A DNA stretch of 64,000 bases. Source: Mucilaginibacter phyllosphaerae. Lineage in GTDB: Bacteria > Bacteroidota > Bacteroidia > Sphingobacteriales > Sphingobacteriaceae. The stretch spans positions 62,001-126,000 of the forward strand of contig NZ_SNQG01000002.1 of NCBI RefSeq assembly GCF_004378255.1, in the 5' to 3' direction. The position numbers and the translations under genes were made by a program. Positions 33,654 to 44,342 of this stretch are shown here, one piece after another; the stretch's first letter is position 1, and every line of letters starts with the position of its first letter. A model generated the notes under the pieces. The model was not told the origin of the DNA. It did no database searches and saw only the letters and a list, made by a program, of their open reading frames with translations.

Positions 33654-34625
33654 ATGGCAATATACAATACACTACTATACTATTGTTATTCAACAATAGC
33701 CGATGGCGAACAATTTGCGGCCGATCATTTAAAATTCTGTAAATCGCTGGGGTTAACCGGGCGTATCATTGTGGCCGATGAAGGCCTTAACGGTACGGTG
33801 TCGGGTTCGGCAGCATCCTGTAAAACCTATATGGATACCCTGCACGCCGACGAGCGTTTTGCGGGTATTGATTTTAAGGTGGATGAGGTGGATGAACCTT
33901 CGTTCGTAAAAATGCATTGCCGCTATAAATCAGAGATCGTGCACTCCGGCCTGCGCGATCCCCAGATGATCGATCCCCAAAAACAAACCGGGAAGCACCT
34001 GGAGCCAAAAGAGTTTTTAGCCATGAAAGACCGCGATGATGTGGTGGTATTGGATGTACGCTCTAACTACGAGCATTCATTAGGCAAGTTTAAAAACGCT
34101 GTTACGCTGGATATCGAGAACTTTAGGGATTTCCCGGCGATGATCAACGAACTGGCCAAGTACAAGGATAAAAAGATATTAACCTACTGCACCGGCGGTA
34201 TTAAATGCGAAAAAGCATCGGCCCTGTTGCTGCACGAGGGTTTTAGCGATGTTTACCAGCTGCATGGCGGCATTATTAAATACGGTAAAGAAACCGGCGG
34301 CGAAGATTTTGAAGGCAAATGCTATGTGTTTGATAACCGCCTTTCGGTTGATGTGAACAGCGTTAACCCGGTAGTAATATCTACCTGCCGCAACTGCGGT
34401 AAAACTACGCCTAAGATGATCAATTGCGCCAACCCGGAATGCAACGAGCATTTTACCCAATGTGATGAATGCGGTACCGCGATGGAAGGCTGCTGCAGCG
34501 ATGCCTGTAAGCAGCATCCGCGTAAGCGTGTGTATGATGGCACCGGTTATTATGTAAAAGTGCCGCAGCCGGTAAACACGGCTAAAAAAGGCGCCGTACA
34601 GTTAGCCGCCGAACAGGATGTCTGA
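33654..34625 (+). CDS. trhO: tRNA uridine(34) hydroxylase, rhodanese-related (TrhO/YceA)
   Basis: This 323-residue protein has an N-terminal acylphosphatase-like domain (GRIIVADEGLNGTVSGSAAS), then a rhodanese domain (VVLDVRSNYEHSLGKF) with the active cysteine in KKILTYCTGGIKCEKASALL. A cysteine-rich C-terminus follows (CRNCGKTTPKMINCANPECN, CDECGTAMEGCCSDAC), probably zinc-binding. TrhO makes 5-hydroxyuridine at tRNA position 34 by an oxygen-dependent route. The gene has its own candidate promoter and a bidirectional terminator. Confidence 0.93.
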   Translation: MAIYNTLLYYCYSTIADGEQFAADHLKFCKSLGLTGRIIVADEGLNGTVSGSAASCKTYMDTLHADERFAGIDFKVDEVDEPSFVKMHCRYKSEIVHSGLRDPQMIDPQKQTGKHLEPKEFLAMKDRDDVVVLDVRSNYEHSLGKFKNAVTLDIENFRDFPAMINELAKYKDKKILTYCTGGIKCEKASALLLHEGFSDVYQLHGGIIKYGKETGGEDFEGKCYVFDNRLSVDVNSVNPVVISTCRNCGKTTPKMINCANPECNEHFTQCDECGTAMEGCCSDACKQHPRKRVYDGTGYYVKVPQPVNTAKKGAVQLAAEQDV

Positions 34626-34654
34626 GGCTTAATTAGGGGCGGTACATGGATATA

Positions 34655-34691
34655 AAAAAAGCATTTGCCGGCGCGTGGCAAATGCTTTTTT
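34655..34691. terminator. Bidirectional terminator between trhO and pgi
   Basis: A perfect 15-bp stem (34655-34669 with 34677-34691) has a 7-base loop, with A and T runs on the two sides. It serves the convergent trhO and pgi. Confidence 0.93.
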
Positions 34692-34724
34692 GTTATACGG
34701 GCTTTTACAAAACCCGGCTACGGT

Positions 34725-36401
<1,677 letters not shown>

Positions 36402-36559
36402 TTAAAACTGAGCCCGATAGTAAAAATCAAAAAAGGACAGTTTGGTGTTATTTTTACACTAATCAACAGGCCATACATAGTGTTTGTTTTACACTAATTA
36501 GATTGTCATTTCAATAACAAATGTTTGATAATTTTTTTAAAGTGAAAATAAATATTTGA

Positions 36560-36567
36560 TATATTTG
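36560..36567 (+). promoter_or_regulatory. Candidate -7 element (TATATTTG) for the gene at 36634
   Basis: The octamer is a perfect TAnnTTTG in an A+T-rich gap and would give a leader of about 63 bases. Confidence 0.4.
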
Positions 36568-36633
36568 TGGGGTTGGTAACAAAACCAATTATTTTTCATC
36601 ATTTTCTTAATTGTTTTTTTAATTGCATTTACC

Positions 36634-37071
36634 ATGTTCGAAAAACTTTTTTTGCTCGTAAAAAATAACGCTGAAGCAGCGGTTATTAACAACCCGGTAG
36701 TTCCTCAAAAATATCATGAGGCAGTGATGAATGATGCTTCCAGCTCGATCATCGAGGTTTTAAAAAGCCAGATGGAAAGCGGTAAGTTAAAAGATCTGGT
36801 GAAATACTTTCAGTTTTCGGCCATTTATGAAAACCCGCTGATCAATAGCGCGGTAAATAAATTTGCCAACAAGCTTAACAACTTTTACAATATAAGCACT
36901 GCCGAGGCCATGAAAATTGCCGACGGATTGATACCGCCGGTAATGCACCAGATAATGGAGCAATCTAAAGGCGAGCAGAATAAGGAGTTTGCACTGAGTG
37001 CCATCCTGTCAAAAATTAGCGGTAATGTAACCGATATGGGCTTGCTGCTTACCCAGATGCGGATAGCTTAG
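36634..37071 (+). CDS. Hypothetical protein
   Basis: This 145-residue protein is mostly helical, with no signal peptide or membrane segment. Conserved-looking parts are FEKLFLLVKNNAEAAVINNP, EAVMNDASSSIIEVLKSQM and AMKIADGLIPPVMHQIMEQ. It resembles the small Bacteroidota proteins annotated as DUF937-like or unknown, but I cannot assign a family. It lies between pgi (divergent) and prfB (same strand). Confidence 0.65.
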   Translation: MFEKLFLLVKNNAEAAVINNPVVPQKYHEAVMNDASSSIIEVLKSQMESGKLKDLVKYFQFSAIYENPLINSAVNKFANKLNNFYNISTAEAMKIADGLIPPVMHQIMEQSKGEQNKEFALSAILSKISGNVTDMGLLLTQMRIA

Positions 37072-37149
37072 TTTTAGTGATTGGTTATTAGGGAATGGTA
37101 ATTAGTTAAAAGTTATAACTACTTACCATTCACCCTTACTGCAATTTTA

Positions 37150-37157
37150 TATATTTG
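37150..37157 (+). promoter_or_regulatory. Candidate -7 element (TATATTTG) for prfB
   Basis: The octamer fits TAnnTTTG and is followed after only five bases by the prfB ATG (37163), with the same spacing as at purD. The mRNA would be nearly leaderless. Confidence 0.45.
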
Positions 37158-37162
37158 CCGCC

Positions 37163-38255
37163 ATGACAAAAGAAAACATGCAGGATTTAAGGGATAGAAC
37201 AACTTCCCTGAGGAGGCATCTTTGACATCGATACCAAACTCGATGCCATGCACAAGGAACAGGATATTACCTTAGGCCCAAACTTTTGGGATCATCCTAA
37301 AGATGCCGAGAAAGTTCTGGCATCCATCAAAACCAAAAAAATATGGACCGACGCTTTTCAAAAAGTAGTATCGGTAGTTGATGACACCAGCGTATTGTTT
37401 GAATTTTACCAGAGTGGCGATGCCACCGAGGCCGAAATGAACGAGCAGTATGAGCAGGCCGTTGCCGCGGTAGAAGAGCTGGAATTTAAAAACATGCTGA
37501 GTGCCGAAGAAGACCAGTTTAACGCCGTGCTGCAAATTACCGCCGGCGCCGGCGGTACCGAAAGCTGCGACTGGGCAGGTATGCTGATGCGCATGTACAT
37601 TATGTGGGGCGAGAAGAACGGCTACAAAGTTACCGAGCAGGATTACCAGCCCGGCGATGTGGCCGGTGTAAAAACCGTTACCCTGCAGTTAGAGGGCGAT
37701 TTTGCCTACGGCTATTTAAAGGGCGAAAATGGTGTGCACCGGTTGGTGCGTGTATCGCCATTTGATGCTAATGCCAAGCGCCATACCTCGTTTGCATCGG
37801 TTTATGTTTATCCCCTTGTTGATGATACCATTGAGATTGAGGTAAAAGATGCCGATATTGAGTTTGAAACCTTCCGCGCGGGTGGTGCAGGCGGGCAAAA
37901 CGTAAACAAGGTAGAAACTGCTGTGCGTTTATACCACAAACCATCGGGCATTATCATCAAAAATCAGGAATCGCGCTCGCAGTTGCAAAACAAGGAGAAT
38001 GCTATCCGCTTGCTAAAATCGCAGTTGTATGAAAACGAAATGCGCAAACGTGCCGAGGCATCCAGCGCGGTAGAGGGCAACAAGAAAAAGATAGAGTGGG
38101 GGTCGCAGATCCGTAACTATGTTTTACACCCATACAAGCTGGTGAAAGATTTACGCACAGATCATGAAACATCCAATGCCGCCGCCGTTTTAGACGGCGA
38201 CCTGAATGAGTTCCTGAAATCGTACCTGATGGAATTTGGCGGGCCAAAAAGTTAA
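37163..38255 (+). CDS. prfB: Peptide chain release factor 2 with programmed +1 frameshift
   Basis: RF2 reads UAA and UGA stops. The gene is in two frames. The first 20 codons run from the ATG at 37163 to an in-frame TGA at 37223, and the rest starts at 37224 in the +1 frame ([14 protein letters not shown]). The joined protein is about 363 residues. The second part holds the GGQ motif ([19 protein letters not shown]), the anticodon-like recognition region around [11 protein letters not shown], and the C-terminal domain. A terminator follows. A single-frame annotation would start at 37248 and lose the N-terminus. Confidence 0.95.
37211..37226 (+). promoter_or_regulatory. Programmed frameshift (recoding) site of prfB
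   Basis: An internal Shine-Dalgarno-like AGGAGG (37211-37216) precedes CAT, CTT and the TGAC stop context, so the sequence reads AGGAGGCATCTTTGAC. The distance between the SD and the CTT slip codon equals that of the enterobacterial RF2 site. When RF2 is scarce the ribosome slips +1 at CTT, giving autoregulation. Confidence 0.93.
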
Positions 38256-38405
38256 AAAATAATAAAACATTCCCTCCCCACGGGAGGGGTGCGGTTGGTT
38301 GTGCAGTGGCAGGGAGGGGTTTAGAAAATTAGTTTAACCACTTCATTAGCCCCTTTCTGCACCTTACCAAGGGAAGGAATCGCTCGGTCCCTTGCTTTGG
38401 TCTAA

Positions 38406-38451
38406 CCAATAAAAAAACGATGCTGCACCACACAGCGTCGTTTTTTATTGG
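38406..38451 (+). terminator. Terminator after prfB
   Basis: An imperfect hairpin with A-tract and T-tract flanks (CGATGCTG paired with CAGCGTCG and an extended CCAAT/ATTGG base) lies about 150 bases downstream of the prfB stop and just before the next gene. A REP-like C-rich stretch (CCCTCCCCACGGGAGGGG) occupies 38270-38330. Confidence 0.6.
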
Positions 38452-38489
38452 TGTAAATTGTAACTTGCCGTTACCAATTACACGCCATC

Positions 38490-39404
38490 ATGACAAAACA
38501 CTTTTTTACCGCTTTTATATTATCTGCCATCACTACCACGGCTTTTAGTCAGGAACCAAAACCGTTGCCATTATATCCTAAAGGTGTGCCCAATTCAAAA
38601 CCCGCACCTGCAGGCTACGCCGAAAAGAATGATAAGTTTTGGATCTTTAAGGTTACCGATCCCACGTTAACCTCCTATTTCCCGGCTAAAGGAGCGGCAA
38701 ACGGTACGGCAGTAGTTATTTGCCCCGGTGGCGGCTATGCCGGCCTGGCATCCGGCCACGAGGGGATAGATGTAGCCAAAGAATTCAACAAAATTGGTGT
38801 GGCTGCCTTTGTGCTGAAGTACCGCCTGCCAAGCGATAGCATTATGGTAGATAAAACCATCGGTCCGCTGCAGGATGCGCAACGCGCTATCCAAATGGTG
38901 CGGGAGAATGCAGCGCAATGGGGCGTTAACCCCGGCAAAGTAGGTATTATGGGTTTTTCGGCAGGGGGGCACCTGGCTTCAACCGAAGGCACCCATTTTG
39001 ATAAAGTGGTTATTGAGAATAAAGCGAATGTCAGCGTCCGCCCCGATTTTATGATGCTGATCTACCCGGTCATCACTTTTGGCGAAAAAACGCATGCCGG
39101 ATCGCGCGAAAACCTGATCGGCAAAACGCCCGCGCAGGATCTGGTCGACCTGTACTCTAACGAAAAGCAGGTTACGGCCAATACCCCGCCAACCTTCATC
39201 GTGCATGCCGAGGATGATGATGTGGTACCGGTAGAGAATGCTTTGATGCTATATGATGCCTTGCTCAAAAATAAGGTAAAAACCGAGATGCATTTGTACC
39301 CGGCCGGGGGCCATGGCTTTGGTTTGGTAAACCCTAAAAGTAAAGGCCTGTGGTTTGAGTGGGCAAAGATCTGGATGGGCGATAACGGGTGGCTGAGTAA
39401 ATAG
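38490..39404 (+). CDS. Exported alpha/beta hydrolase (esterase, BD-FAE/acetyl-xylan-esterase-like)
   Basis: This 304-residue exported protein starts MTKHFFTAFILSAITTTAFS. The alpha/beta hydrolase core carries CPGGGYAGLASGHEG (oxyanion region), the nucleophile elbow GIMGFSAGGHLAS, the acid DD in HAEDDDVVPVENA and the His in GGHGFG. The layout matches acetylxylan-esterase or feruloyl-esterase-like polysaccharide esterases that act in the periplasm. No polysaccharide locus surrounds it, so the substrate is unclear. Confidence 0.88.
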   Translation: MTKHFFTAFILSAITTTAFSQEPKPLPLYPKGVPNSKPAPAGYAEKNDKFWIFKVTDPTLTSYFPAKGAANGTAVVICPGGGYAGLASGHEGIDVAKEFNKIGVAAFVLKYRLPSDSIMVDKTIGPLQDAQRAIQMVRENAAQWGVNPGKVGIMGFSAGGHLASTEGTHFDKVVIENKANVSVRPDFMMLIYPVITFGEKTHAGSRENLIGKTPAQDLVDLYSNEKQVTANTPPTFIVHAEDDDVVPVENALMLYDALLKNKVKTEMHLYPAGGHGFGLVNPKSKGLWFEWAKIWMGDNGWLSK

Positions 39405-39610
39405 AATACATTAATTTTTTTGGTGCGGATCTGATAAAATGGTGGCCGTATTTTGTCAGTACCTTGCCCGGCCTTGCAGATAAAAAACAGGTACAAGCCT
39501 TTGTAATTACCACCCTGTTTTAAGGAGTGGATCGGGGGTGTTTTTGGGGCGAAAAAAAGTGTTTTAAGGGCGTTAAAAATCCCTGTTTTGCCCAATAAAA
39601 GCTGCGGTTT

Positions 39611-40471
39611 TCACTTGCCCAATATCGCCAGCAATTCGTTCAACTCATCTACTTTATCAGATGATCCTAAATGCTCGTATGCGCTGATGAGGTTTCGCAG
39701 TACCCGTTTAATGATGTCAGCGTTAGCGCAGGGTTCGTAAAACTGCTTGTCGAACTGCAGGTTTAGCTGTTTTAAAAACATATCCACATCCCTGCGCCCA
39801 AAAATGAAGCCTTTATTGAACGCATTGATATAGAATAAGATACCTCCCTCAAATTCAGTTTCGCGGCTTTCATCCAGGTAAGCCAGTATAAAGTGCTGGG
39901 GCAGGTTTACGCCATAAACGGGAATATCCAGCTTTTGCGCAATAATGGAGTAAATGATGGCCAGCGAGATCTGGTTGCCCTTTTTGCTCTCCAGCACCTG
40001 GCTTATATAGCTGTTTTGGGGGTCGCGGTGGTTGGTGGTGTTGCCGCTAAAGCCGTGGATGCTGTAAAATACGTGGTTCATCAGCTTTACCTGTTCTACC
40101 GGGCTGGCCTCGTTCATCATCTGGATCCAGATGTCGCGCTTGATCGCTTCTATCTGATTTACAACCCTTTGCTCGTCCAGGTCGGGGTATTGGTACCGGT
40201 TGATGATCAGGATTCCCTGCAGCAGATCAAAGGCGCCACCCTGGTACCATAGCTTCAGATCGTTTTTTACGATACCGAACTGGATCTCGTGAACCAGGTT
40301 GGCAATGCGCTCCTGCTGAATGGGGTCAAACGCCTGCTCAAAGGCGCTTTCCAGGTATTCTATAGCTTCATTACCAAAAGAAAGCAACTTTTTGTGCACA
40401 TGTTCGTACACCTCTGCATCCGGGTCATCAAGCAGCCGGATTAAAAAATTTACTTCTGTAGGATTTATCAT
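39611..40471 (-). CDS. SirB1/transglutaminase-like family protein
   Basis: This 286-residue protein matches the SirB1-like transglutaminase-fold family: an N-terminal helical repeat region (residues 1-90), then the motif YSIHGFSGNTTNHRDPQNSY and KGNQISLAIIYSIIAQKLDIPVYGVNLPQHFILAYLD. The family is common in many bacteria but the biochemical role is not established. It is divergent from the methyltransferase gene with a gap of only about 45 bases. Confidence 0.85.
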   Translation of the reverse strand: MINPTEVNFLIRLLDDPDAEVYEHVHKKLLSFGNEAIEYLESAFEQAFDPIQQERIANLVHEIQFGIVKNDLKLWYQGGAFDLLQGILIINRYQYPDLDEQRVVNQIEAIKRDIWIQMMNEASPVEQVKLMNHVFYSIHGFSGNTTNHRDPQNSYISQVLESKKGNQISLAIIYSIIAQKLDIPVYGVNLPQHFILAYLDESRETEFEGGILFYINAFNKGFIFGRRDVDMFLKQLNLQFDKQFYEPCANADIIKRVLRNLISAYEHLGSSDKVDELNELLAILGK

Positions 40472-40515
40472 ATGCCAATATGCTAAAATACTAAAGTTTA
40501 TATATTTTTACACCA

Positions 40516-41301
40516 ATGTTCAATCTAACGTTCGCAAAGGATTTTCTGTTTCACAGGCTCAAGTCAAAAAATCGTCATGGTTTACACTCTCCGTTTATTT
40601 ACCGTTTAGTAGATGAGGTGATCTACGATAGAAAGCACAAAGCCGTTTACGACAAAATAGAGCATGAGCGCGACCACCTGCTTATTGATGACCGCTACAT
40701 CACCGTTACCGACCTGGGCGCCGGGTCGCACGTTAACAATAACAAACAGAAGAAGATCAGCGATATTACCATTAATGCGCTTAAACCGCCTAAACTGGCC
40801 AAGCTGCTTTACAGGCTTACGGCGTTTGTAAAACCATCAAACATTGTAGAACTGGGTACCTGCCTGGGGGTTACCACGCTTTACCTGCAGGCTGCCGCGC
40901 CCAATGCAAAAGTGTACACTTTAGAGGGTTGCCCGCAAACTGCCGGTGTAGCCAAAGATGTTTTTGATAGGGCGGGGGTAAGGGATATCCATATCATCAC
41001 CGGTAATTTTGATGATAACCTGCCGGGGGTTATAGATGGCTTGGATAAGCTTGATTTTGTTTATATAGATGGCAACCACCAGCGCGACGCCACCCTAAAA
41101 TATTTTGAATGGTGCCTGCCCAAAGTGCACGAAGATACTATGCTGATATTTGATGATATTTACTGGAGCGAAGGCATGAAACAAGCCTGGGCGCAAATTA
41201 AAGCCCATCCGCAGGTAACCGCCACGGTAGACTTATACTGGATAGGCCTGGTGTTTTTTAAACCCGGCCAGGCGAAGGAGAATTTTAAGATAAAGGTGTA
41301 G
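40516..41301 (+). CDS. Class I SAM-dependent methyltransferase (O-methyltransferase-like)
   Basis: This 261-residue protein has an N-terminal region starting MFNLTFAKDFLFHRLKSKNR, then motif I NIVELGTCLGVTTLYLQAAA, ANAKVYTLEG, LDKLDFVYIDGNHQRDATLK and a carboxy-terminal AWAQIKAHPQVTATVDLYWIGLVFF. The layout matches cation-dependent O-methyltransferase-like proteins. The substrate cannot be read from sequence. Confidence 0.87.
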   Translation: MFNLTFAKDFLFHRLKSKNRHGLHSPFIYRLVDEVIYDRKHKAVYDKIEHERDHLLIDDRYITVTDLGAGSHVNNNKQKKISDITINALKPPKLAKLLYRLTAFVKPSNIVELGTCLGVTTLYLQAAAPNAKVYTLEGCPQTAGVAKDVFDRAGVRDIHIITGNFDDNLPGVIDGLDKLDFVYIDGNHQRDATLKYFEWCLPKVHEDTMLIFDDIYWSEGMKQAWAQIKAHPQVTATVDLYWIGLVFFKPGQAKENFKIKV

Positions 41302-41345
41302 ATAGATGTGCGGATGTGCAGATTATAGATGTGCAGATGATGCAT
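41302..41345. repeat. TGTGCGGATGTGCAGA repeat tract
   Basis: Degenerate units GATGTGCGGATGTGCAGA and TAGATGTGCAGATGATGCA follow the methyltransferase stop. They belong to the same class as the tracts at 13957 and 19443, but this tract has no inverted partner nearby. Confidence 0.6.
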
Positions 41346-41416
41346 TATTAATATCTGCATATTTTTCAAAACGCTTCCCTATCCTATATAAACACTGATT
41401 TCCTGCTTCAATTCAT

Positions 41417-41809
41417 TTACAATAAAGGTTTTACTGTAAACATAGGCGCATAATATTTGCGGTAGCCGTAACCCAAAAGCAGGTTGGGCACCAACAAAAA
41501 AACACCCATCAACCAACCGGATGGTACTAAAATGGTGTGGAATAAAAATACGTTTAAACTGATAGGAAATAACACCACTGCCGAAAATGGTGCGTAGCGG
41601 TTGATCAGTAACGAAAGGCCGCCAAGTATTTGTATGGTTTTTTGCATGGGGTAAAAATAGCCTGTTGCCATCAGGCCCGCTTTAAATTCGCCGGCAGCGC
41701 CGCTGTGTAAAGGTGGCTGGTAGGGAATAAAATGCAAAAAATAGTCGAGCCCGAATACAAGATATAGAAAGCCAAGCAGCACGCGGGATATCAATACTGT
41801 AGTTTTCAT
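41417..41809 (-). CDS. DoxX-like small membrane protein
   Basis: This 130-residue protein has four hydrophobic segments beginning with VLISRVLLGFLYLVFGLDYF. The YPMQKTIQILGGLSLLINRY core is consistent with the DoxX/SURF4-like four-helix membrane family. It is a single gene of unknown function, downstream on the minus strand of the BamA-like gene. Confidence 0.75.
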   Translation of the reverse strand: MKTTVLISRVLLGFLYLVFGLDYFLHFIPYQPPLHSGAAGEFKAGLMATGYFYPMQKTIQILGGLSLLINRYAPFSAVVLFPISLNVFLFHTILVPSGWLMGVFLLVPNLLLGYGYRKYYAPMFTVKPLL

Positions 41810-41859
41810 TTTAAGATACTTATGGTGTTTAAAAATAGCTATAACAATAACATAATCTA

Positions 41860-42996
41860 CTAAAACGCTTCTCCTAACCCCACATATACACCGCTTTGCT
41901 TGCTTTCGCCGGAGCGTTTTTCGCCAACGCCGTAATCTATGCGGATGCTGAGGCCTTTTTGTACATCAAAAAAGTAACGCAGGCCGCCGCCGTAATTTGG
42001 CTTTAGCTGGTTAATGTCAAAATCTTTATGGAACACTTCGCCGGCGCCAATAAAGCCCACAATGCCCAGGCGCTCGGTTGCGCGGTAACGTAATTCGGTT
42101 TGGCCGGCAAGCAGGTTGCGGTCGCGGAAACGGCCGTTGTAGTAGCCGCGCATCATTTCATCGCTACCCAGTGCAGGCAGTAAATAAAATGGCGATTGGC
42201 TACCCGTCATGTTCTGGCTTTGTACGTCAAACGCTAATACAAACTTTCTGCTTAAGGCAAAAAAATGGGTGATCTCTACGTTTAAAAAGCCGCCGCTGTA
42301 GCCGCTGTTACTGCCAGCGCCATTCATAATGTTTAAATAACTGGTTAGTGTACCGCCGCTGGTGGTGTAAGTGTTGTTGTTGCGGCTGTCAAATATAAGG
42401 CTGGGCCCGTAATACAAAATAGTGCCGCCTTGTTTGCCCTCAATTGTTGGGTCGGTTGTAAAAATACCGCCGGTTTCCCGGTCGTGGAAACGGTAATCAT
42501 ACCCGCCGGCCACCAATCCCACATAAATGTTACGGCCTATTTTTTTTTCGCCGCTAAAGGTAACACGTAAGCGTTTTTGGCCCAGGCGGTCGGCATCTGC
42601 TTTTGCTGTATTATTACCGATACCGTAAAAATCAAACGGAAAATTAATGTATCCTATGGCACCTGTAAAGTGATAATTATTATTGGGCGCCCAATAGCTG
42701 CTGCTTAAATTCAGGCGGCTTTGGCCTTTGGTGGTCAGGGTAGCATAAGCAAATATGTTAGATACGCGCGTGTTTTTGCTTAAGGTATCGGTATAAAAAG
42801 AATACAACGCCGAACCGCCCCCTTCCAGCCCGGTTTCGGGTGCCGAACTGATGACCGGCAGCAGCACAAAACTGCCCCTTTTGCTGGTATCTTTCTCAAA
42901 ATACATGCGTCGGATAAATTTCGGCAGGATCTTTACCTGCGCAAAAACGGGCTGTACAAGTAGAAAAAGTAATATAATATTGATGAGTTTTTTCAT
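41860..42996 (-). CDS. BamA/TamA-family outer-membrane beta-barrel protein (surface-antigen-like)
   Basis: This 378-residue protein starts MKKLINIILLFLLVQPVFA, a signal peptide. The mature part has the regular alternating strands of a C-terminal barrel (VKILPKFIRR, ETGLEGGGSALYSFY, GGGLRYFFDVQKGLSIRIDYG, GVYVGLGEAF). No POTRA domain is visible. The end resembles the D15/BamA barrel signature. The start at 42996 gives the signal peptide. It is divergent from the deoxyhypusine-synthase-family gene. Confidence 0.82.
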   Translation of the reverse strand: MKKLINIILLFLLVQPVFAQVKILPKFIRRMYFEKDTSKRGSFVLLPVISSAPETGLEGGGSALYSFYTDTLSKNTRVSNIFAYATLTTKGQSRLNLSSSYWAPNNNYHFTGAIGYINFPFDFYGIGNNTAKADADRLGQKRLRVTFSGEKKIGRNIYVGLVAGGYDYRFHDRETGGIFTTDPTIEGKQGGTILYYGPSLIFDSRNNNTYTTSGGTLTSYLNIMNGAGSNSGYSGGFLNVEITHFFALSRKFVLAFDVQSQNMTGSQSPFYLLPALGSDEMMRGYYNGRFRDRNLLAGQTELRYRATERLGIVGFIGAGEVFHKDFDINQLKPNYGGGLRYFFDVQKGLSIRIDYGVGEKRSGESKQSGVYVGLGEAF

Positions 42997-43078
42997 GCGT
43001 TGTAGTGCCATAAAGGTAATTTTAAAGCACTTGTTTTATCGAATTTGTATTTTAAAATTCGGATGTGCGCAAAATACC

Positions 43079-43086
43079 TACTTTTG
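43079..43086 (+). promoter_or_regulatory. Candidate -7 element (TACTTTTG) for the deoxyhypusine-synthase-family gene
   Basis: The octamer fits TAnnTTTG and gives a leader of about 20 bases before the ATG at 43110. Confidence 0.4.
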
Positions 43087-43109
43087 CAGAATAATAAGAG
43101 CAAATAATT

Positions 43110-44090
43110 ATGAGTACAGCAAGAGGCCCTATATCTCAGTTCATCGAGAAAAATTACCTGCATTTTAATGCAGCGGCATTAATGGATGCAGCTAAAGGTT
43201 ACGAAACGCATTTAACCGAAGGCGGCAAAATGATGGTAACCCTTGCCGGCGCCATGAGCACGGCAGAATTGGGTATTTCGCTTGCCGAGATGATCCGAGA
43301 GGGAAAGATAGATATCATATCATGCACAGGCGCCAACCTGGAAGAGGATATCATGAACCTGGTAGCGCACTCGCACTATAAACGCGTGCCTAACTACCGC
43401 GACCTGAGCCCGCAGGACGAATGGGACCTGTTAGAGAACCATTACAACCGTGTTACTGATACCTGTATCCCCGAAGAAGAGGCCTTCCGCCGGTTACAGA
43501 AACATATTTACAAGATCTGGAAAGATGCCGACACTGCAGGCGAGCGTTATTTTCCGCATGAATTTATGTATAAAATATTGTTGAGCGGCGAGCTGGAGCA
43601 GTATTATGAAATTGACCCTAAAAACTCGTGGATGCTGGCAGCTGCAGAGAGAAACCTGCCGATTGTGGTACCCGGATGGGAAGATTCTACCATGGGTAAC
43701 ATCTTTGCATCATACGTTATCAAGGGCGAGATCAAAGCCGTTACCATGAAAAGCGGGATAGAATATATGGCATGGCTAGCAGACTGGTATCCAAAAAACT
43801 CGGGCGGTAAAGGCATGGGCTTTTTTCAGATAGGCGGCGGTATAGCAGGCGATTTCCCGATATGTGTGGTACCGATGCTTTACCAGGATATGGAAATGCA
43901 GGATATCCCTTTCTGGAGTTATTTTTGCCAGGTGAGCGATTCTACTACTTCTTATGGCTCTTACTCGGGCGCGGTGCCTAATGAAAAGATCACCTGGGGC
44001 AAGCTGGATGTAAATACCCCCAAGTTTATTGTAGAGAGTGATGCAACGATAGTTGTGCCCCTGATATTTGCCTGGATATTAAAACAATAA
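43110..44090 (+). CDS. Deoxyhypusine synthase family protein
   Basis: This 326-residue protein matches the deoxyhypusine synthase family. It has GGKMMVTLAGAMSTAELG, ISCTGANLEEDIMNLVAHSHY, ERNLPIVVPGWEDSTMGNIF, IGGGIAGDFPICVVPMLYQD and the C-terminal TWGKLDVNTPKFIVESDATI, which keeps the catalytic lysine of the WGK motif. In eukaryotes and archaea the enzyme moves an aminobutyl group from spermidine to eIF5A. Bacteria lack eIF5A, and bacterial members may act on other amines (homospermidine-type chemistry). The function here is uncertain. A terminator follows. Confidence 0.87.
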   Translation: MSTARGPISQFIEKNYLHFNAAALMDAAKGYETHLTEGGKMMVTLAGAMSTAELGISLAEMIREGKIDIISCTGANLEEDIMNLVAHSHYKRVPNYRDLSPQDEWDLLENHYNRVTDTCIPEEEAFRRLQKHIYKIWKDADTAGERYFPHEFMYKILLSGELEQYYEIDPKNSWMLAAAERNLPIVVPGWEDSTMGNIFASYVIKGEIKAVTMKSGIEYMAWLADWYPKNSGGKGMGFFQIGGGIAGDFPICVVPMLYQDMEMQDIPFWSYFCQVSDSTTSYGSYSGAVPNEKITWGKLDVNTPKFIVESDATIVVPLIFAWILKQ

Positions 44091-44148
44091 TTAAATAAAT
44101 AAAAGTATTTAACGGTTTGCAATTTAACGGTTGCCCGCAAAAAATGAC

Positions 44149-44182
44149 AAAAAGCCCTTTAGCAACGTTTAAAGGGCTTTTT
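44149..44182 (+). terminator. Rho-independent terminator after the deoxyhypusine-synthase-family gene
   Basis: A perfect 12-bp stem (AAAAAGCCCTTT at 44149-44160, complement at 44171-44182) has a 10-base loop and ends in a T run. Confidence 0.9.
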
Positions 44183-44227
44183 ACAATAATTTAGAACGAT
44201 TATAAATTAGATATTGGTGTCATTATA

Positions 44228-44260
44228 TTGTCAGCGATAGTGTAATAAGTTATACTTTTG
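44228..44260 (+). promoter_or_regulatory. Promoter of the act-cox respiratory operon
   Basis: A TTG (44228-44230), a 22-base spacer and TACTTTTG (44253-44260) match the Bacteroidota promoter layout. The leader to the actA ATG at 44343 would be about 79 bases. This is the only strong promoter seen before the long operon. Confidence 0.6.
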
Positions 44261-44342
44261 TGCCTGAAAAAGTGGCTAAATCATACAGCTCTACGTCAGT
44301 TTATCACTTTAATATAAAAATTATTTAGCATAAATACCTTTT

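Noticed and set aside
37223..37248. prfB as a pseudogene or sequencing error
   Set aside because: The slip sequence, the internal AGGAGG and their spacing match the programmed RF2 recoding site exactly.
39405..39610. A gene in the gap between the esterase and the SirB1-like gene
   Set aside because: No frame, promoter or hairpin of note; I see nothing interpretable there.
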